Positions 48,849-57,662 are shown, counted from the stretch's first letter. The stretch: DNA of 64,000 nt from Micromonospora polyrhachis (GCF_014203835.1 NZ_JACHJW010000001.1:5840501-5904500), one strand, 5' to 3'. Notes: generated by a model not told the origin, from the sequence alone. Numbers and translations: made by a program.

Positions 48849-50053
48849 CGATGATCTCGGAGCACGCCAGCCCGCTCGCCGTGCTCGGCGGGGAGGACGC
48901 CGGTGGCCAGAACACGCACGTCGCCGAGCTGTCCACCGCGCTGGCCGCCGCCGGCCACGACGTACGGGTCTACACCCGACGCGACAGCGCCGACCTGCCC
49001 GGTACGGTGCGCATGCTCGACGGGGTCTCCGTGGTGCACGTACCGGCCGGGCCAGCGGAGCCGATCGCCAAGGACGAACTGCTGCCGTACATGGACGAGT
49101 TCGGCCGATGGCTGGCCGCACAGTGGCAGGGCGACAACTGGGTGCCGGAGGTGGCACACGCCCACTTCTGGATGAGCGGGCTCGCCGCCCTGACCGCCAG
49201 CGAGCTGACCGGGGTGCCGGTGGTGCAGACGTACCACGCTTTGGGCACGGTCAAGCGGCGACACCAGGGCGCGATGGACACCAGCCCGGCCAACCGGGTC
49301 GGCTACGAACGCGACCTGGGCCGTACCGTCGACCGGGTCGTCGCGCAGAGCCAGGACGAGGTACGCGAGCTGATCCGGATGGGGGTGCCCTGGTCCCGGA
49401 TGACGGTGATCCCCTCCGGGGTCAACGAGCAGAACTTCTCGCCGGTCGGGGCGGTGGCCTACCGGGGCGACCGGCCCCGGATTCTCTCCGTCGGCCGGCT
49501 GGTCGAACGCAAGGGCTTCCAGGACCTGATCAGCGCCATGCGGCTGGTGCCGGAGGCCGAGTGCGTGATCGTCGGCGGCCCGCCGCCCGAGCAGCTCGCC
49601 GACGATCCGCAGGCCCGCCGGCTGCGGGCACTGGCCGAGACGTACCGGGTGGCTGACCGGGTGTGCCTCGTCGGTGCGGTGCCCCGCGAGGAGATGGCGC
49701 AGTGGTATCGCTCGGCCGACGTACTGGTGGCCGCCCCCTGGTACGAGCCGTTCGGCCTGACCCCACTGGAGGCGATGGCGTGCGGTGTGCCGGTGGTCGG
49801 CACCGCCGTCGGTGGCCTCACCGACACGATCGTCGACGGGCTCACCGGTGACCTGGTGCCGCCCCGGGATTCCCGGGCACTCGGTCTGGCGCTGCGGAGC
49901 CTTCTCGACGACCAGGTACGCCGGCTCGGCTACGGCACCGCCGCCCTGGACCGGATCCGGGACCACTACTCGTGGCGGCGCGCCGCCGACCAGCTCACCG
50001 CCATCTACGCGGCCGTCAGCGGGGTACGCCGGCCGAGTCGGGTGGTGGCCTGA
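48839..50053 (+). CDS. Glycosyltransferase family 4
   Basis: A 404-aa GT4 enzyme starting at the ATG at 48839 within the previous gene's end. The acceptor half begins MRLAMISEHASPLAVLGGEDAGGQNTHVAELS, a motif shared with sucrose-phosphate-synthase and MshA-like enzymes. The donor half has RILSVGRLVERKGFQDLI, the catalytic EPFGLTPLEAMACGVPVV (EX7E) and VGGLTDTIVDGLTG. It transfers a sugar with retention of configuration, probably onto the heptose-containing glycan built by the operon. It is coupled to gmhA by a TGATG overlap. Confidence 0.92.
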   Translation: MRLAMISEHASPLAVLGGEDAGGQNTHVAELSTALAAAGHDVRVYTRRDSADLPGTVRMLDGVSVVHVPAGPAEPIAKDELLPYMDEFGRWLAAQWQGDNWVPEVAHAHFWMSGLAALTASELTGVPVVQTYHALGTVKRRHQGAMDTSPANRVGYERDLGRTVDRVVAQSQDEVRELIRMGVPWSRMTVIPSGVNEQNFSPVGAVAYRGDRPRILSVGRLVERKGFQDLISAMRLVPEAECVIVGGPPPEQLADDPQARRLRALAETYRVADRVCLVGAVPREEMAQWYRSADVLVAAPWYEPFGLTPLEAMACGVPVVGTAVGGLTDTIVDGLTGDLVPPRDSRALGLALRSLLDDQVRRLGYGTAALDRIRDHYSWRRAADQLTAIYAAVSGVRRPSRVVA

Positions 50054-50877
50054 TGACCGAAGCCATCGGCAGGGACGTGCTGGCCGGCGACACCGGCCGG
50101 GAGCCGGTCACCCCGGTGCTGCCGCAGACCGTGGGGGACGCGCTGCGGCCAGGCGACGTACTGCGGCCGGGCGATGCGCTGCGGCCAGGCGACGTACTGC
50201 GGCCCGGGGCCGCCGGCATCCTGGACAGTCACCTTGCCGGCCTGGCGGCGGCGTTGCTGCCCTACCGGGAGGTGGCCGACCGGCTCAGCCGGTGGGGTGA
50301 CGAGCTGACCCGGCGGCTGGTTGCCGGGGGACGGCTGCTGGTCGCCGGCAACGGTGGCAGCGCGGCCGAGGCCCAGCACCTGGTCACCGAACTGGTCGGC
50401 AAGCTGCGCGACGACCGTCAGCCGCTGTCGGCGATCGCCCTCTGCGCGGACACCTCGGCGGTGACCGCGATCAGCAATGACTACGGGTACGAGAACATGT
50501 TCGCCCGACAGGTACGCGCCCATGGCCGCACGGACGACATTCTGCTGCTGCTCTCCACCAGCGGCCGCAGCGCCAACCTGGTTCGCGCCGCGCAGGCCGG
50601 GCGGGAGGTGGGGCTGCGGTGCTGGGCACTGACCGGTCCCGCCCCCAACCCGTTGGCCGAGGTCTGCGCCGAGGTGGTCGCCGTGCCCTCGTCCGACCCG
50701 CAGGTGGTGCAGGAACTGCACCTGGTCTCGGCGCACGTGTTGTGTGAGTACGTCGACGCCGCCCTGCCGGGCGTGCTCGCCGATCAGGTCGAGCGGGCTC
50801 AGGTCGGGCAGACACAGGTCGGGCAGACACAGGTCGGGCAGGCTCAGGTCGAGCCGGGCCGGGGAGCCGGCTGGTGA
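50053..50877 (+). CDS. gmhA: Sedoheptulose-7-phosphate isomerase (SIS domain)
   Basis: A 274-aa protein whose ATG overlaps the previous stop. The SIS-domain hallmarks of GmhA are present: LVAGNGGSAAEAQHLVTELVG, AISNDYGYENMFARQ, LLSTSGRSANLVRAAQ and a C-terminal QELHLVSAHVLCEYVDAAL. It converts sedoheptulose-7-phosphate to D-glycero-D-manno-heptose-7-phosphate. Compared with the usual 190-200 aa it has two additions: an N-terminal LRPGDV/LRPGDA repeat (about residues 28-52) and a C-terminal QVGQTQVGQ repeat. Both come from short DNA duplications and are unlikely to touch the active site. Confidence 0.93.
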   Translation: MTEAIGRDVLAGDTGREPVTPVLPQTVGDALRPGDVLRPGDALRPGDVLRPGAAGILDSHLAGLAAALLPYREVADRLSRWGDELTRRLVAGGRLLVAGNGGSAAEAQHLVTELVGKLRDDRQPLSAIALCADTSAVTAISNDYGYENMFARQVRAHGRTDDILLLLSTSGRSANLVRAAQAGREVGLRCWALTGPAPNPLAEVCAEVVAVPSSDPQVVQELHLVSAHVLCEYVDAALPGVLADQVERAQVGQTQVGQTQVGQAQVEPGRGAGW

Positions 50878-52334
50878 CCGGCCGGCTGGTCGTCCTCGGC
50901 GACACGCTGCTCGACCGGGACGTCGAGGGCATGGTCAACAGGCTCTGCCCGGACTCGCCGGTGCCGGTGCTGGACGAGAGTAACCACGTGGACCGGCCCG
51001 GCGGCGCCGGCCTGGCCGCGCTCTTCGCCGTCGACCAGGGATTCGAGGTGGTCCTGGTAACGGCGCTCGCCGACGATGCCGGCGGAGCCCGGCTCAGCAC
51101 CCTGCTCACCGCCGCCGGGGTACAGGTCTACGCGTTGCCGCTGCCCGGCTCCACACCGGAGAAGATCCGGCTGCGGACCCGGGGCCGGATGCTACTGCGC
51201 TACGACCGGGGTGGCCCGGCCGGCGCACCCGGCGAGCCCACCGAGGCGGTGCTGGAGGTGCTGGCCGAGGCGGCGGCGATCCTGGTCAGCGACTACGGTC
51301 GGGGCGTCGCGCGGCAGCCGGGTCTGCGGTCCGCGCTGGCCGCGACCCGGGCCCCGGTGGTGTGGGATCCGCACCCACGCGGCCCGGGGGCGGTGCCTGG
51401 CGTGTGGTTGGCCACCCCGAACGAGACCGAGGCCCGGGAACTGTCCGGTACCGCCACCAGCGGACCGCGGCTGGACGTCGCCGCGCGCGGAGCGCAGGGA
51501 CTGCGGCAGCGCTGGCGGGCGCGGGCAGTCGCGGTGACGCTCGGTGGCGAGGGTGCGCTGCTGTGCCACGCCGGCGAGACGCCGCTGGTGGTGCCCGCCC
51601 CGACCAGCGCCGATGGTGACACCTGCGGGGCCGGCGACCGGTTCGCCGCTGCCGCGACCGTCGCACTGGCGCGGGGCGCGCTGGTCTCCGAGGCGGTGCA
51701 GCACGGGGTGGCCGAGGCGTCTCGATATGTTGCCGGCGGGGGAGTGGCGGCGGCCGTACCGGCCCCGGTGGCGGTGACCCCGCCGGCCCCGGAGGTGGCG
51801 GTGGCGGTGCCGGTCAACGGGCGGGGGGAGCGGATCGGGGTCGCGGCGGCCGGCGCGGTCGTCACCCGGGTACGGGCGGCCGGTGGGACGGTGGTGGCGA
51901 CCGGTGGCTGTTTCGACCTGCTGCACGCCGGGCACGTCGCCACCCTGGAAGCCGCCCGTCGACTGGGCGACTGCCTGGTTGTCTGCCTCAACTCCGATGT
52001 CAGCGTGGCGAACCTCAAGGGACCGGACCGGCCGCTGGTCCGCCAGGCGGACCGGAGCCGGCTGCTGGCCGCGCTCGGCTGCGTCGACGCGGTCGTGGTC
52101 TTCGACGAGTCCACCCCGCACGCCGCCCTCTCCTGGCTGCGACCCGACATCTGGGTCAAGGGCGGCGACTACGACACCGGTGGTGGGGACGAACCCCGGC
52201 TGCCGGAGGCGGAACTCCTGCATCGTTGGGGTGGACAGACCGTGGTGGTGCCCTACCTGGACGGTCGGTCCACCACCAGCATGATCGACGCGGCCCGGAC
52301 GACCGGCCGCCAGCCGGTGGGGGAGAGCCGATGA
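50874..52334 (+). CDS. hldE: Bifunctional heptose-7-phosphate kinase / heptose-1-phosphate adenylyltransferase
   Basis: The 486-aa protein starts with GTG overlapping the gmhA stop (GTGA). Residues 1-300 are a PfkB-type kinase (LGDTLLDRDVEG, DRPGGAGLAA, VSDYGRG, WDPHPRGPG, TSADGDTCGAGDRFAA with the catalytic Asp). Residues 330-475 are a cytidylyltransferase-like domain with ATGGCFDLLHAGHVATLEAA (HxGH), LNSDVSVANLKG and RPDIWVKGGDY. It makes heptose-1,7-bisphosphate and, after GmhB action, an NDP-heptose, by homology ADP-heptose. With gmhA and the gmhB-like domain it completes the nucleotide-heptose route. Confidence 0.93.
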   Translation: MTGRLVVLGDTLLDRDVEGMVNRLCPDSPVPVLDESNHVDRPGGAGLAALFAVDQGFEVVLVTALADDAGGARLSTLLTAAGVQVYALPLPGSTPEKIRLRTRGRMLLRYDRGGPAGAPGEPTEAVLEVLAEAAAILVSDYGRGVARQPGLRSALAATRAPVVWDPHPRGPGAVPGVWLATPNETEARELSGTATSGPRLDVAARGAQGLRQRWRARAVAVTLGGEGALLCHAGETPLVVPAPTSADGDTCGAGDRFAAAATVALARGALVSEAVQHGVAEASRYVAGGGVAAAVPAPVAVTPPAPEVAVAVPVNGRGERIGVAAAGAVVTRVRAAGGTVVATGGCFDLLHAGHVATLEAARRLGDCLVVCLNSDVSVANLKGPDRPLVRQADRSRLLAALGCVDAVVVFDESTPHAALSWLRPDIWVKGGDYDTGGGDEPRLPEAELLHRWGGQTVVVPYLDGRSTTSMIDAARTTGRQPVGESR

Positions 52335-53059
52335 CGAACGACCGATCGGACATCGGCCCGGCCGGGGCGGAACCGGGCACCGGTCCGGCCGTCCTGGTCA
52401 CCGGCGGATCGAGTGGACTCGGCGCAGCCGTGGTCGCCGGGGTGGTGAAGGCCGGCGGGCGGCCGTACGTGCTGGATCGGCAGGCCCCCGAGGACGGGGT
52501 GCCCTGGGTGGAGTGTGACCTGGCCGACACCCGGGCCGCTGAGGCGGCCACCCGGGAACTCGCCGAGCGGGCCGGCGGGCTGGACGCGGTGGTCACCGCC
52601 GCCGGCATGGACGTACCCGGGCGGCTGGTGGACGTACCGGCCGAGACCTGGGAACGGGTGGTGACCGTGGACCTGCTGGCCACCGCCGCGGTCATCCGGG
52701 CGGCCCTGCCGCATCTGGAACGCTCACACGGTCGGATCGTCACCGTCGCCTCGACGCTGGGCGTCAAGGCGGTCGGCGACGCGACCGCGTACTGCGCTGC
52801 GAAGTTCGGGGTGGTCGGCTTCACCCGGGCTCTCGCCGCCGAACTCGCCGGCTCCGTCGGGGTCACTTTGTTGGTGCCGGGTGGCATGCGTACGGCCTTC
52901 TTCGACGAACGCGAGGAGAAGTACCGCCCCGGTTCGGACGCCTCGCTCAACGACCCGACCCACGTCGCCTCGGCGGTGCTCTTCGCGCTCGGGCAGCCGG
53001 CCGGCTGCGCCGTACGGGAGATGGTGGTCTGCGCCGAGACGGAGACCTCGTACCCGTGA
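52331..53059 (+). CDS. Short-chain dehydrogenase/reductase
   Basis: A 242-aa classical SDR. The ATG at 52331 overlaps the hldE stop (ATGA). The dinucleotide-binding motif is VLVTGGSSGLGAAVV, the substrate-side motif is VTAAGMDVPG, and the catalytic Ser is in IVTVASTLG and the pair in YCAAK. It occupies the place where an epimerase (HldD) would be expected, but HldD is an extended SDR and this is a classical one. It may oxidise or reduce a sugar intermediate rather than epimerise it. Its stop overlaps the next GTG. Confidence 0.9.
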   Translation: MTNDRSDIGPAGAEPGTGPAVLVTGGSSGLGAAVVAGVVKAGGRPYVLDRQAPEDGVPWVECDLADTRAAEAATRELAERAGGLDAVVTAAGMDVPGRLVDVPAETWERVVTVDLLATAAVIRAALPHLERSHGRIVTVASTLGVKAVGDATAYCAAKFGVVGFTRALAAELAGSVGVTLLVPGGMRTAFFDEREEKYRPGSDASLNDPTHVASAVLFALGQPAGCAVREMVVCAETETSYP

Positions 53060-54039
53060 TTCTGGTGCTGCGGGCGCTCGGCGTCGGTGACCTCGCCACG
53101 GCGGTGCCGGCGCTGCGCGGGCTGCGCGCCGCGTTCCCCGACCGGACCCTGGCGTTGGCCGTGCCGGCCTGGTTGATCCCGCTGGTCGAGCTGATCGGCG
53201 GTATCGACCAGATCGTTCCTACCGACGGCCTGGCCAGCCGCGAGTGGGGTATCGACCCGCCGCACTGGGCGGTGAACCTACACGGGCAGGGGCCGCAGTC
53301 ACACCGGTTGCTGCTGGGCGCGCGCCCGCAGCGACTGGTCGCCTTCGCCTGCGCCCCGGCCGATCACCACGACGGCCCGGCGTGGGACGCCGACGAGCAC
53401 GAGGTGCACCGCTGGTGCCGCCTGCTGGCCTGGTACGACATCCCCGCCGACCCGACCGACCTGGGGCTGCGTAGACCCAGCCCGCATCGGGTACCGGTGG
53501 GTGTGACCATCGTGCATCCAGGCGCCAAGGTGATGGGCAAACGGTGGGCGCCGGGGCGGTTCGCGACGGTGGCCCGGGAGCTGACCCGGCTGGGGCATCG
53601 GGTGGTGGTGACCGGGTCGACGGCCGAGCGGGACCTGGCCGAGCGGGTCGCCCGCCAGGCCGGTCTGCCGGGGGACCGGGTGCTCGCCGGACGGGGCGAC
53701 CTGGCCGAGTTGGCCGCCCTGGTGGCGCACGGCCGGCTCGTGGTCAGCGCCGACACCGGTGTGGCGCACCTGGCCACCGCGTACGAGACGCCCTCGGTGG
53801 TGCTCTTCGGTCCGGTCTCGCCCCGACGGTGGGGACCGCCGCCGGACCGCCCGTGGCACCGCACGCTGTGGAGCGAGGAGCTGACCGGCCGGGTCGGGAC
53901 GGATCAACGTGCGGATCGGCGGGCGGACTGGCAGTGGGTGCGGCCGGCGTTGGCCGCGATCGACATCGACCAGGTGCTGGTGGCGGCGGACGAAGCCGAC
54001 CGGGCGGGGCAGGCGCGCGGTGCGGTTACGACGAAGTGA
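53056..54039 (+). CDS. Glycosyltransferase family 9 (heptosyltransferase)
   Basis: The 327-aa protein starts with GTG overlapping the SDR stop (GTGA). GT9 features are ILVLRALGVGDLATAVPALRGL at the N-terminus, NLHGQGPQSHRLLL, IVHPGAKVMGKRWAPGRFA, VVVTGSTAERDLAERVA and SADTGVAHLATAYETPSVVLFG followed by SPRRWGPP. It probably adds a further heptose to the glycan. With the fused GT9 upstream this is the second heptosyltransferase of the operon. The end overlaps the topoisomerase gene by 20 bp. Confidence 0.92.
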   Translation: MILVLRALGVGDLATAVPALRGLRAAFPDRTLALAVPAWLIPLVELIGGIDQIVPTDGLASREWGIDPPHWAVNLHGQGPQSHRLLLGARPQRLVAFACAPADHHDGPAWDADEHEVHRWCRLLAWYDIPADPTDLGLRRPSPHRVPVGVTIVHPGAKVMGKRWAPGRFATVARELTRLGHRVVVTGSTAERDLAERVARQAGLPGDRVLAGRGDLAELAALVAHGRLVVSADTGVAHLATAYETPSVVLFGPVSPRRWGPPPDRPWHRTLWSEELTGRVGTDQRADRRADWQWVRPALAAIDIDQVLVAADEADRAGQARGAVTTK

Positions 54040-55009
54040 CCTCGGCAAACCCGGCTACGGGCGGCGGCGTCGTGGCCGTGGCACGACCTATCTCGACCAG
54101 GCCGGGCAGCCGATCCGCGACCGAGCCGAGATCGACCGACTGGACGCGCTGGCCATCCCACCGGCCTGGCGGGATGTCTGGATCTCGCCGCATCCGGGTG
54201 GGCACATCCAGGCCACCGGCACCGATGCCGCCGGTCGCAAGCAGTACCTCTACCACCCGTTGTGGCGGCGCAAGCGGGACGAGGCCAAGTTCGACCACGT
54301 GCTGGAGGTCGCCACCCGGCTGCCGAAGCTGCGAGACCGGGTGGAGAACGACCTGGCCGGTCGAGGGTTGAGTCAGGAGCGGGTGCTGGCCACGGTGACG
54401 AAGCTGCTGGACATGGGGACCTTCCGGGTCGGCAGTGACCAGTACGCGGCCGGCGACGACGCCACCTTCGGAGTGGCCACGTTGCGCCCCGAGCATGCCC
54501 GGTCCCGCCGGGGGCGGATGGTGTTCGAGTTTCCGGCCAAGGGCGGCATCGAACAGATCTGCGAGGTGGTCGACCCGGACCTGTGTGCTGTCCTGCGTGA
54601 CCTGCGCTCCCGTCGTCGTACGGCGGATCGGCTCTTCGGCTACTGGGATGGTCGAGCCTGGCACGACGTACGCAGTGACGACGTCAACGACTACCTGCGC
54701 GCGTCCAGCGGGGGCGAGATGACGGCCAAGGACTTCCGTACCTGGCACGCCACGGTGCTGGCCGGCTCGCAGCTCGCCGCCGCCGGGCCGCAGCCGTCGG
54801 CCACCCGGCGGAAGCGGGTGGTGGCCGGGGTGATGCGGGAGGTGGCCGAGTTGCTGGGCAACACTCCGACCGTGGCCCGCACCTCCTATGTGGATCCTCG
54901 GGTGGTTGACCTCTACCACGATGGCGTGGTGGCCAGGGTCGACGCGGACACCTCCCGGGAGGCAGCCGAGAACGCCGTCCTGGACCTGCTCGCGCCGGAG
55001 AAGGAGTGA
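54020..55009 (+). CDS. DNA topoisomerase IB
   Basis: The GTG at 54020 lies inside the end of the GT9 gene and gives 329 aa, typical for poxvirus-like bacterial enzymes. Features are IPPAWRDVWISPHPGGHIQATG, QYLYHPLWRRKRDEAKFD, TFRVGSDQYA, FEFPAKGG, LFGYWDG, the catalytic KDFRTWHATVLAG and the active-site Tyr in RTSYVDPRVVDLY. It relaxes supercoils by a 3'-phosphotyrosine nick. Its overlap with the glycan operon is probably organisational rather than functional. Confidence 0.92.
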   Translation: MRLRRSDLGKPGYGRRRRGRGTTYLDQAGQPIRDRAEIDRLDALAIPPAWRDVWISPHPGGHIQATGTDAAGRKQYLYHPLWRRKRDEAKFDHVLEVATRLPKLRDRVENDLAGRGLSQERVLATVTKLLDMGTFRVGSDQYAAGDDATFGVATLRPEHARSRRGRMVFEFPAKGGIEQICEVVDPDLCAVLRDLRSRRRTADRLFGYWDGRAWHDVRSDDVNDYLRASSGGEMTAKDFRTWHATVLAGSQLAAAGPQPSATRRKRVVAGVMREVAELLGNTPTVARTSYVDPRVVDLYHDGVVARVDADTSREAAENAVLDLLAPEKE

Positions 55010-55034
55010 TCCCTCCGGCGACGGGCTGGCCGGG

Positions 55035-55442
55035 TCAGGGTGCCTGTACGGGATAGGGGCCGGGGCCGTACGGCATGGAACTGGCCTGCGTCGGCGGGGT
55101 GTCTCGGCGTTCGACCTGGGCGAACCCGGCCGCGTACCGGCTCTCCTGGGGCCAGCCACCGGCTTCGTGGAACAGGCGCATCGCGGTGGTCACCACCTGT
55201 TCCAGCGGCTCGTGGGCCTCGATCTCCACGGTGACTCCGGGGGTGTCCACCCGGACCTTCGTCGCGGTCTGCGGGGTGGTGATGGCTACCGTGGCGGTCG
55301 GTTCGCGCTCAGGAGTGCTTGCTTCGGGCTCAGGGGTGCTTGTTTCGGGCTCAGGGGTGCTTGCTTCGGGCTCAGGGGTGCTTGCTTCGGGCTCAGGAGT
55401 GTTTGCCTCGGGCTCAGGGGTCTCGCTTGTCACGGCGACCAT
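55035..55442 (-). CDS. Protein with TPEPEAS repeats
   Basis: A 135-aa protein. The first half is acidic and disordered, with five tandem TPEPEAS-type units. The second half is a compact domain (KVRVDTPGVTVEIEAHEPLE, VVTTAMRLFHEAGG) seen in other actinobacterial small proteins, followed by a Pro/Gln-rich end. No membrane segment or cysteine is present. It is convergent with the topoisomerase gene. Function is unknown. Confidence 0.75.
   Translation of the reverse strand: MVAVTSETPEPEANTPEPEASTPEPEASTPEPETSTPEPEASTPEREPTATVAITTPQTATKVRVDTPGVTVEIEAHEPLEQVVTTAMRLFHEAGGWPQESRYAAGFAQVERRDTPPTQASSMPYGPGPYPVQAP
55321..55425. repeat. 21-bp in-frame tandem repeats
   Basis: Five units of GCTTCGGGCTCAGGGGTGCTT, with a few substitutions, encode the TPEPEAS repeat of the overlapping gene. 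Confidence 0.88.
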
Positions 55443-55544
55443 TGTCGGGTGATGCTCCGGTTCCTACCACCCCGATAGGTCGCGCGTCCGTACCCGGTCG
55501 ATCACGGACCGCCTCCGACCAGGCACGGACGCGCCAGAGAGTGC

Positions 55545-56159
55545 TCAGGCCAACCGCAACGTCGTCAGGCAGGTCGGCGCCTCCGGGCCGGTGGAGATTG
55601 TTGTTTCGCCAACCTTGCCACCGGAGGCGATCCGCAGCGTGCCGGTGATGCCACGAGGCAACCAGAATCCCACGAAGCCGTTGGCGAAGGTGGTGCTCAC
55701 CTCGTCGACCAGCACCTTGCCGCTGGCGTCGTCCACGACCCTTACCTGCACCTCAACACCGGCCAGCTCACCCTTGCACGTGGTGAGCGAATGGTAGAAG
55801 CACTCGTGGGTCCGCTGCACGTATGGGGCGACCGACAGGTAGAAGCGGTCGCCGGGCAGGGCCAGGCTGTGCTCCTGCCCACCGGCAGAGACCATCAGTT
55901 CGCTCGGGCGCACCGACGCCTTCAGGTCAGCCGGCCGCTGTTGCAGGTCCAGCCGGTCGAGTTGGTCGATGACCTCCACCGTGCTCTTCCCAGCCAAGCC
56001 AAAGCGGGCCAGCAGCGTATCGGCTTCCGCAGACACCGACGGTGCCGCTGATCTCGCCGAATCGGTTCCAGTATTCGCCGTGGTGTCGCCGCCGCTGGAG
56101 CAACCGGTCACCATTAGCACTGACACCGCAGCCGCGAGGACGAATCGTCTCATGGTCAT
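55545..56159 (-). CDS. cueP: CueP-family metal-binding lipoprotein
   Basis: I place the start at the ATG at 56159, giving 204 aa with a lipoprotein signal (MRRFVLAAAVSVLMVTGCSS). The body matches CueP over its length: EVIDQLDRLDLQQRPADLKAS, LPGDRFYLSVAPYVQRTHEC, FYHSLTTCKGELAG, VLVDEVSTTFANGFVGFWLPRG and an ending with a third conserved Cys (PTCLTTLRL). CueP is a periplasmic copper-binding protein in Salmonella, and actinobacterial homologues are cell-surface lipoproteins. No copper regulator or P-type ATPase lies nearby, so the metal is inferred. Confidence 0.88.
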   Translation of the reverse strand: MTMRRFVLAAAVSVLMVTGCSSGGDTTANTGTDSARSAAPSVSAEADTLLARFGLAGKSTVEVIDQLDRLDLQQRPADLKASVRPSELMVSAGGQEHSLALPGDRFYLSVAPYVQRTHECFYHSLTTCKGELAGVEVQVRVVDDASGKVLVDEVSTTFANGFVGFWLPRGITGTLRIASGGKVGETTISTGPEAPTCLTTLRLA

Positions 56160-56312
56160 AACCCTGACACGGCCGCCAGACACGCTGCTTACTCGGACGA
56201 CGGGAGGGGACGAAGACAGGCCTTCGGGCCGTCCAAGGACAGGCCAGCCGGGCCAGATATTCGGCCCAGCCGTCCCTTCCCACGCCTTATTACAGGGGGC
56301 GCACCGCCGCCG

Positions 56313-56816
56313 CTAGTCGTTGAGCACGTGGGACAGTTCGTCCCGGAACCGCCGCTCCGACTCGGTGACGATGTCGCCGCCGAGGCCGAGCAGACCACCG
56401 GTGCTGGCGGCGGTGACCACCTGTTCGGCGATCGCTACGAGCCAGTGCTTGTACGCCCCCGCCTCCCCCTCGTCGACCTTCCTGGCGAGCAGGGTCGAGG
56501 CGGCTCGGGCCCGCTCCAGCACGTCGGCGATCACCGCCTGCGGGTTGGTCGGCTCGATCGCCGGCAGTTCCTCGCCCGCTTCCGGGTCACCGACCCGGGA
56601 CACCAGTTCGCCGGCGATGGCGGCGACCAGCGGGCTGGCCGATTCCCGGCCGGCGGCCATCGCCTCCAGGCCCACGGCGTTCTCTGTCCGGGTCCGTCGG
56701 GCACCGTCGGATTCGGCGGCGCTGGCTGCGGTGAGCACCGACTGGGGGAGGCCGACCAACAGCCCCCACTCATCATCGGAGAACCCGAACGTGCTGGACA
56801 CCGGTGGGGTGGTCAC
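56313..56816 (-). CDS. Uncharacterised helical protein
   Basis: A 167-aa soluble protein with regular helices: DDEWGLLVGLPQSVLTAASAA, ASPLVAAIAGELVSRVG, AVIADVLERARAASTLLARK, AYKHWLVAIAEQVVTAAS, and a Gly-rich turn (GGLLGLGGDIVTESE) before a final helix. The pattern is reminiscent of TerB/tellurite-type all-helical proteins, but the acidic residues that define those are not clear. It is preceded by a 700-bp region without convincing genes. No function is assigned. Confidence 0.65.
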   Translation of the reverse strand: MTTPPVSSTFGFSDDEWGLLVGLPQSVLTAASAAESDGARRTRTENAVGLEAMAAGRESASPLVAAIAGELVSRVGDPEAGEELPAIEPTNPQAVIADVLERARAASTLLARKVDEGEAGAYKHWLVAIAEQVVTAASTGGLLGLGGDIVTESERRFRDELSHVLND

Positions 56817-57528
56817 GGCAATGCCCTCCCGTATTCATGGCAGCGCGAGTCGCGCCAGGACGTTTTGTCACAGTAACCTTAGTGCGATAGAGCCAAACTT
56901 CCTGACTCGCCGAGGTCGTCACCAGACTGCCCGGTGTCACTGCCCGGCGTCGGACAGGCCGGGGGTGAGCGGCTGCTCGGCGTGTGCTCGGTCGTTACCC
57001 TCAGGTATCCGGTGGTCTTCCGCAACGACCCCGACCGACCCGGGCGGGACATAGACCTCATTAGTTCTATGGAAATGTGGTGGAATCTGCTGCCCTGTTC
57101 GGTGGGAGCCTCATTCCGTCTCGGAACGAGCGCCCTGTCGTGGCCAGAGTTCTCGTAGTCGCACCGGCGGGCTGGGTGTCGATTCATGAATTATTTGCTC
57201 TCCCGGAGCATCCTTTGTGCGGTTGCTGTGCAGAACGATTCAGAGTGTCGTCGAAGGTGGCAGGGTGCAGTCAGCTGATTCCGCTATGGGCGCGTGACGC
57301 CTGCTCGTTCTGCTGCTCCGGGTGCTCGCGAATTGATGTGGCGTATCGTGGCGACTCGCTCCGAGGTGGCCGATCTTGGCCCGGTTTGACCTCTCCTGGC
57401 GAATGATCCTACGACTTTTGTCGATTAGCCTGACCGCGCGAGTGCGGCCAACGATCAGTCTTCATATTTCCCTTGATCGGGTTTACGCTCTGGGCCAGTC
57501 CGGAGATGGATCACAATGGAGGTGCCTC
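56817..57528. other. Long AT-richer intergenic region
   Basis: About 700 bp of visibly lower GC than its surroundings carry no frame with a ribosome-binding site and sensible composition. Its 3' end, just before the small peptide gene, contains T-rich stretches (CTTCATATTTCCCTTGATCG) and is the probable promoter region for the peptide. No palindrome stands out. Confidence 0.45.
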
Positions 57529-57612
57529 ATGAAGAAGATGGCAATTCGCCGCAAGAGTGCGCTGCGTCTGGTGTCCGGTGCCCGTCGGCTCTGGATCGAG
57601 TGGTGCTGGTAA
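57529..57612 (+). CDS. 27-aa basic peptide with aromatic tail (possible RiPP precursor)
   Basis: GGAGGT lies 5 nt before the ATG, one of the best Shine-Dalgarno sequences in the window. The frame starts MKKMAIRRKSAL, is rich in Lys/Arg and ends ARRLWIEWCW, with three Trp and one Cys in the last six residues, then TAA. This combination of a short cationic leader and an aromatic C-terminal core resembles tryptorubin/atropopeptide-type precursors. Those need a cytochrome P450, and none is encoded in the window. It overlaps the frame of the following TPR gene, whose start may therefore be coupled to it. Alternatively it is a leader peptide for that gene. Confidence 0.5.
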   Translation: MKKMAIRRKSALRLVSGARRLWIEWCW

Positions 57613-57662
57613 CTCCCGGCACGGCGGGCGCCCCCGGGCGCCCGCCCCTGGGGCGATCGGAG

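Noticed and set aside
57077-57406. 109-aa plus-strand ORF in the AT-richer spacer
   Set aside because: No ribosome-binding site, no family, and unusual Cys/Arg-rich composition.
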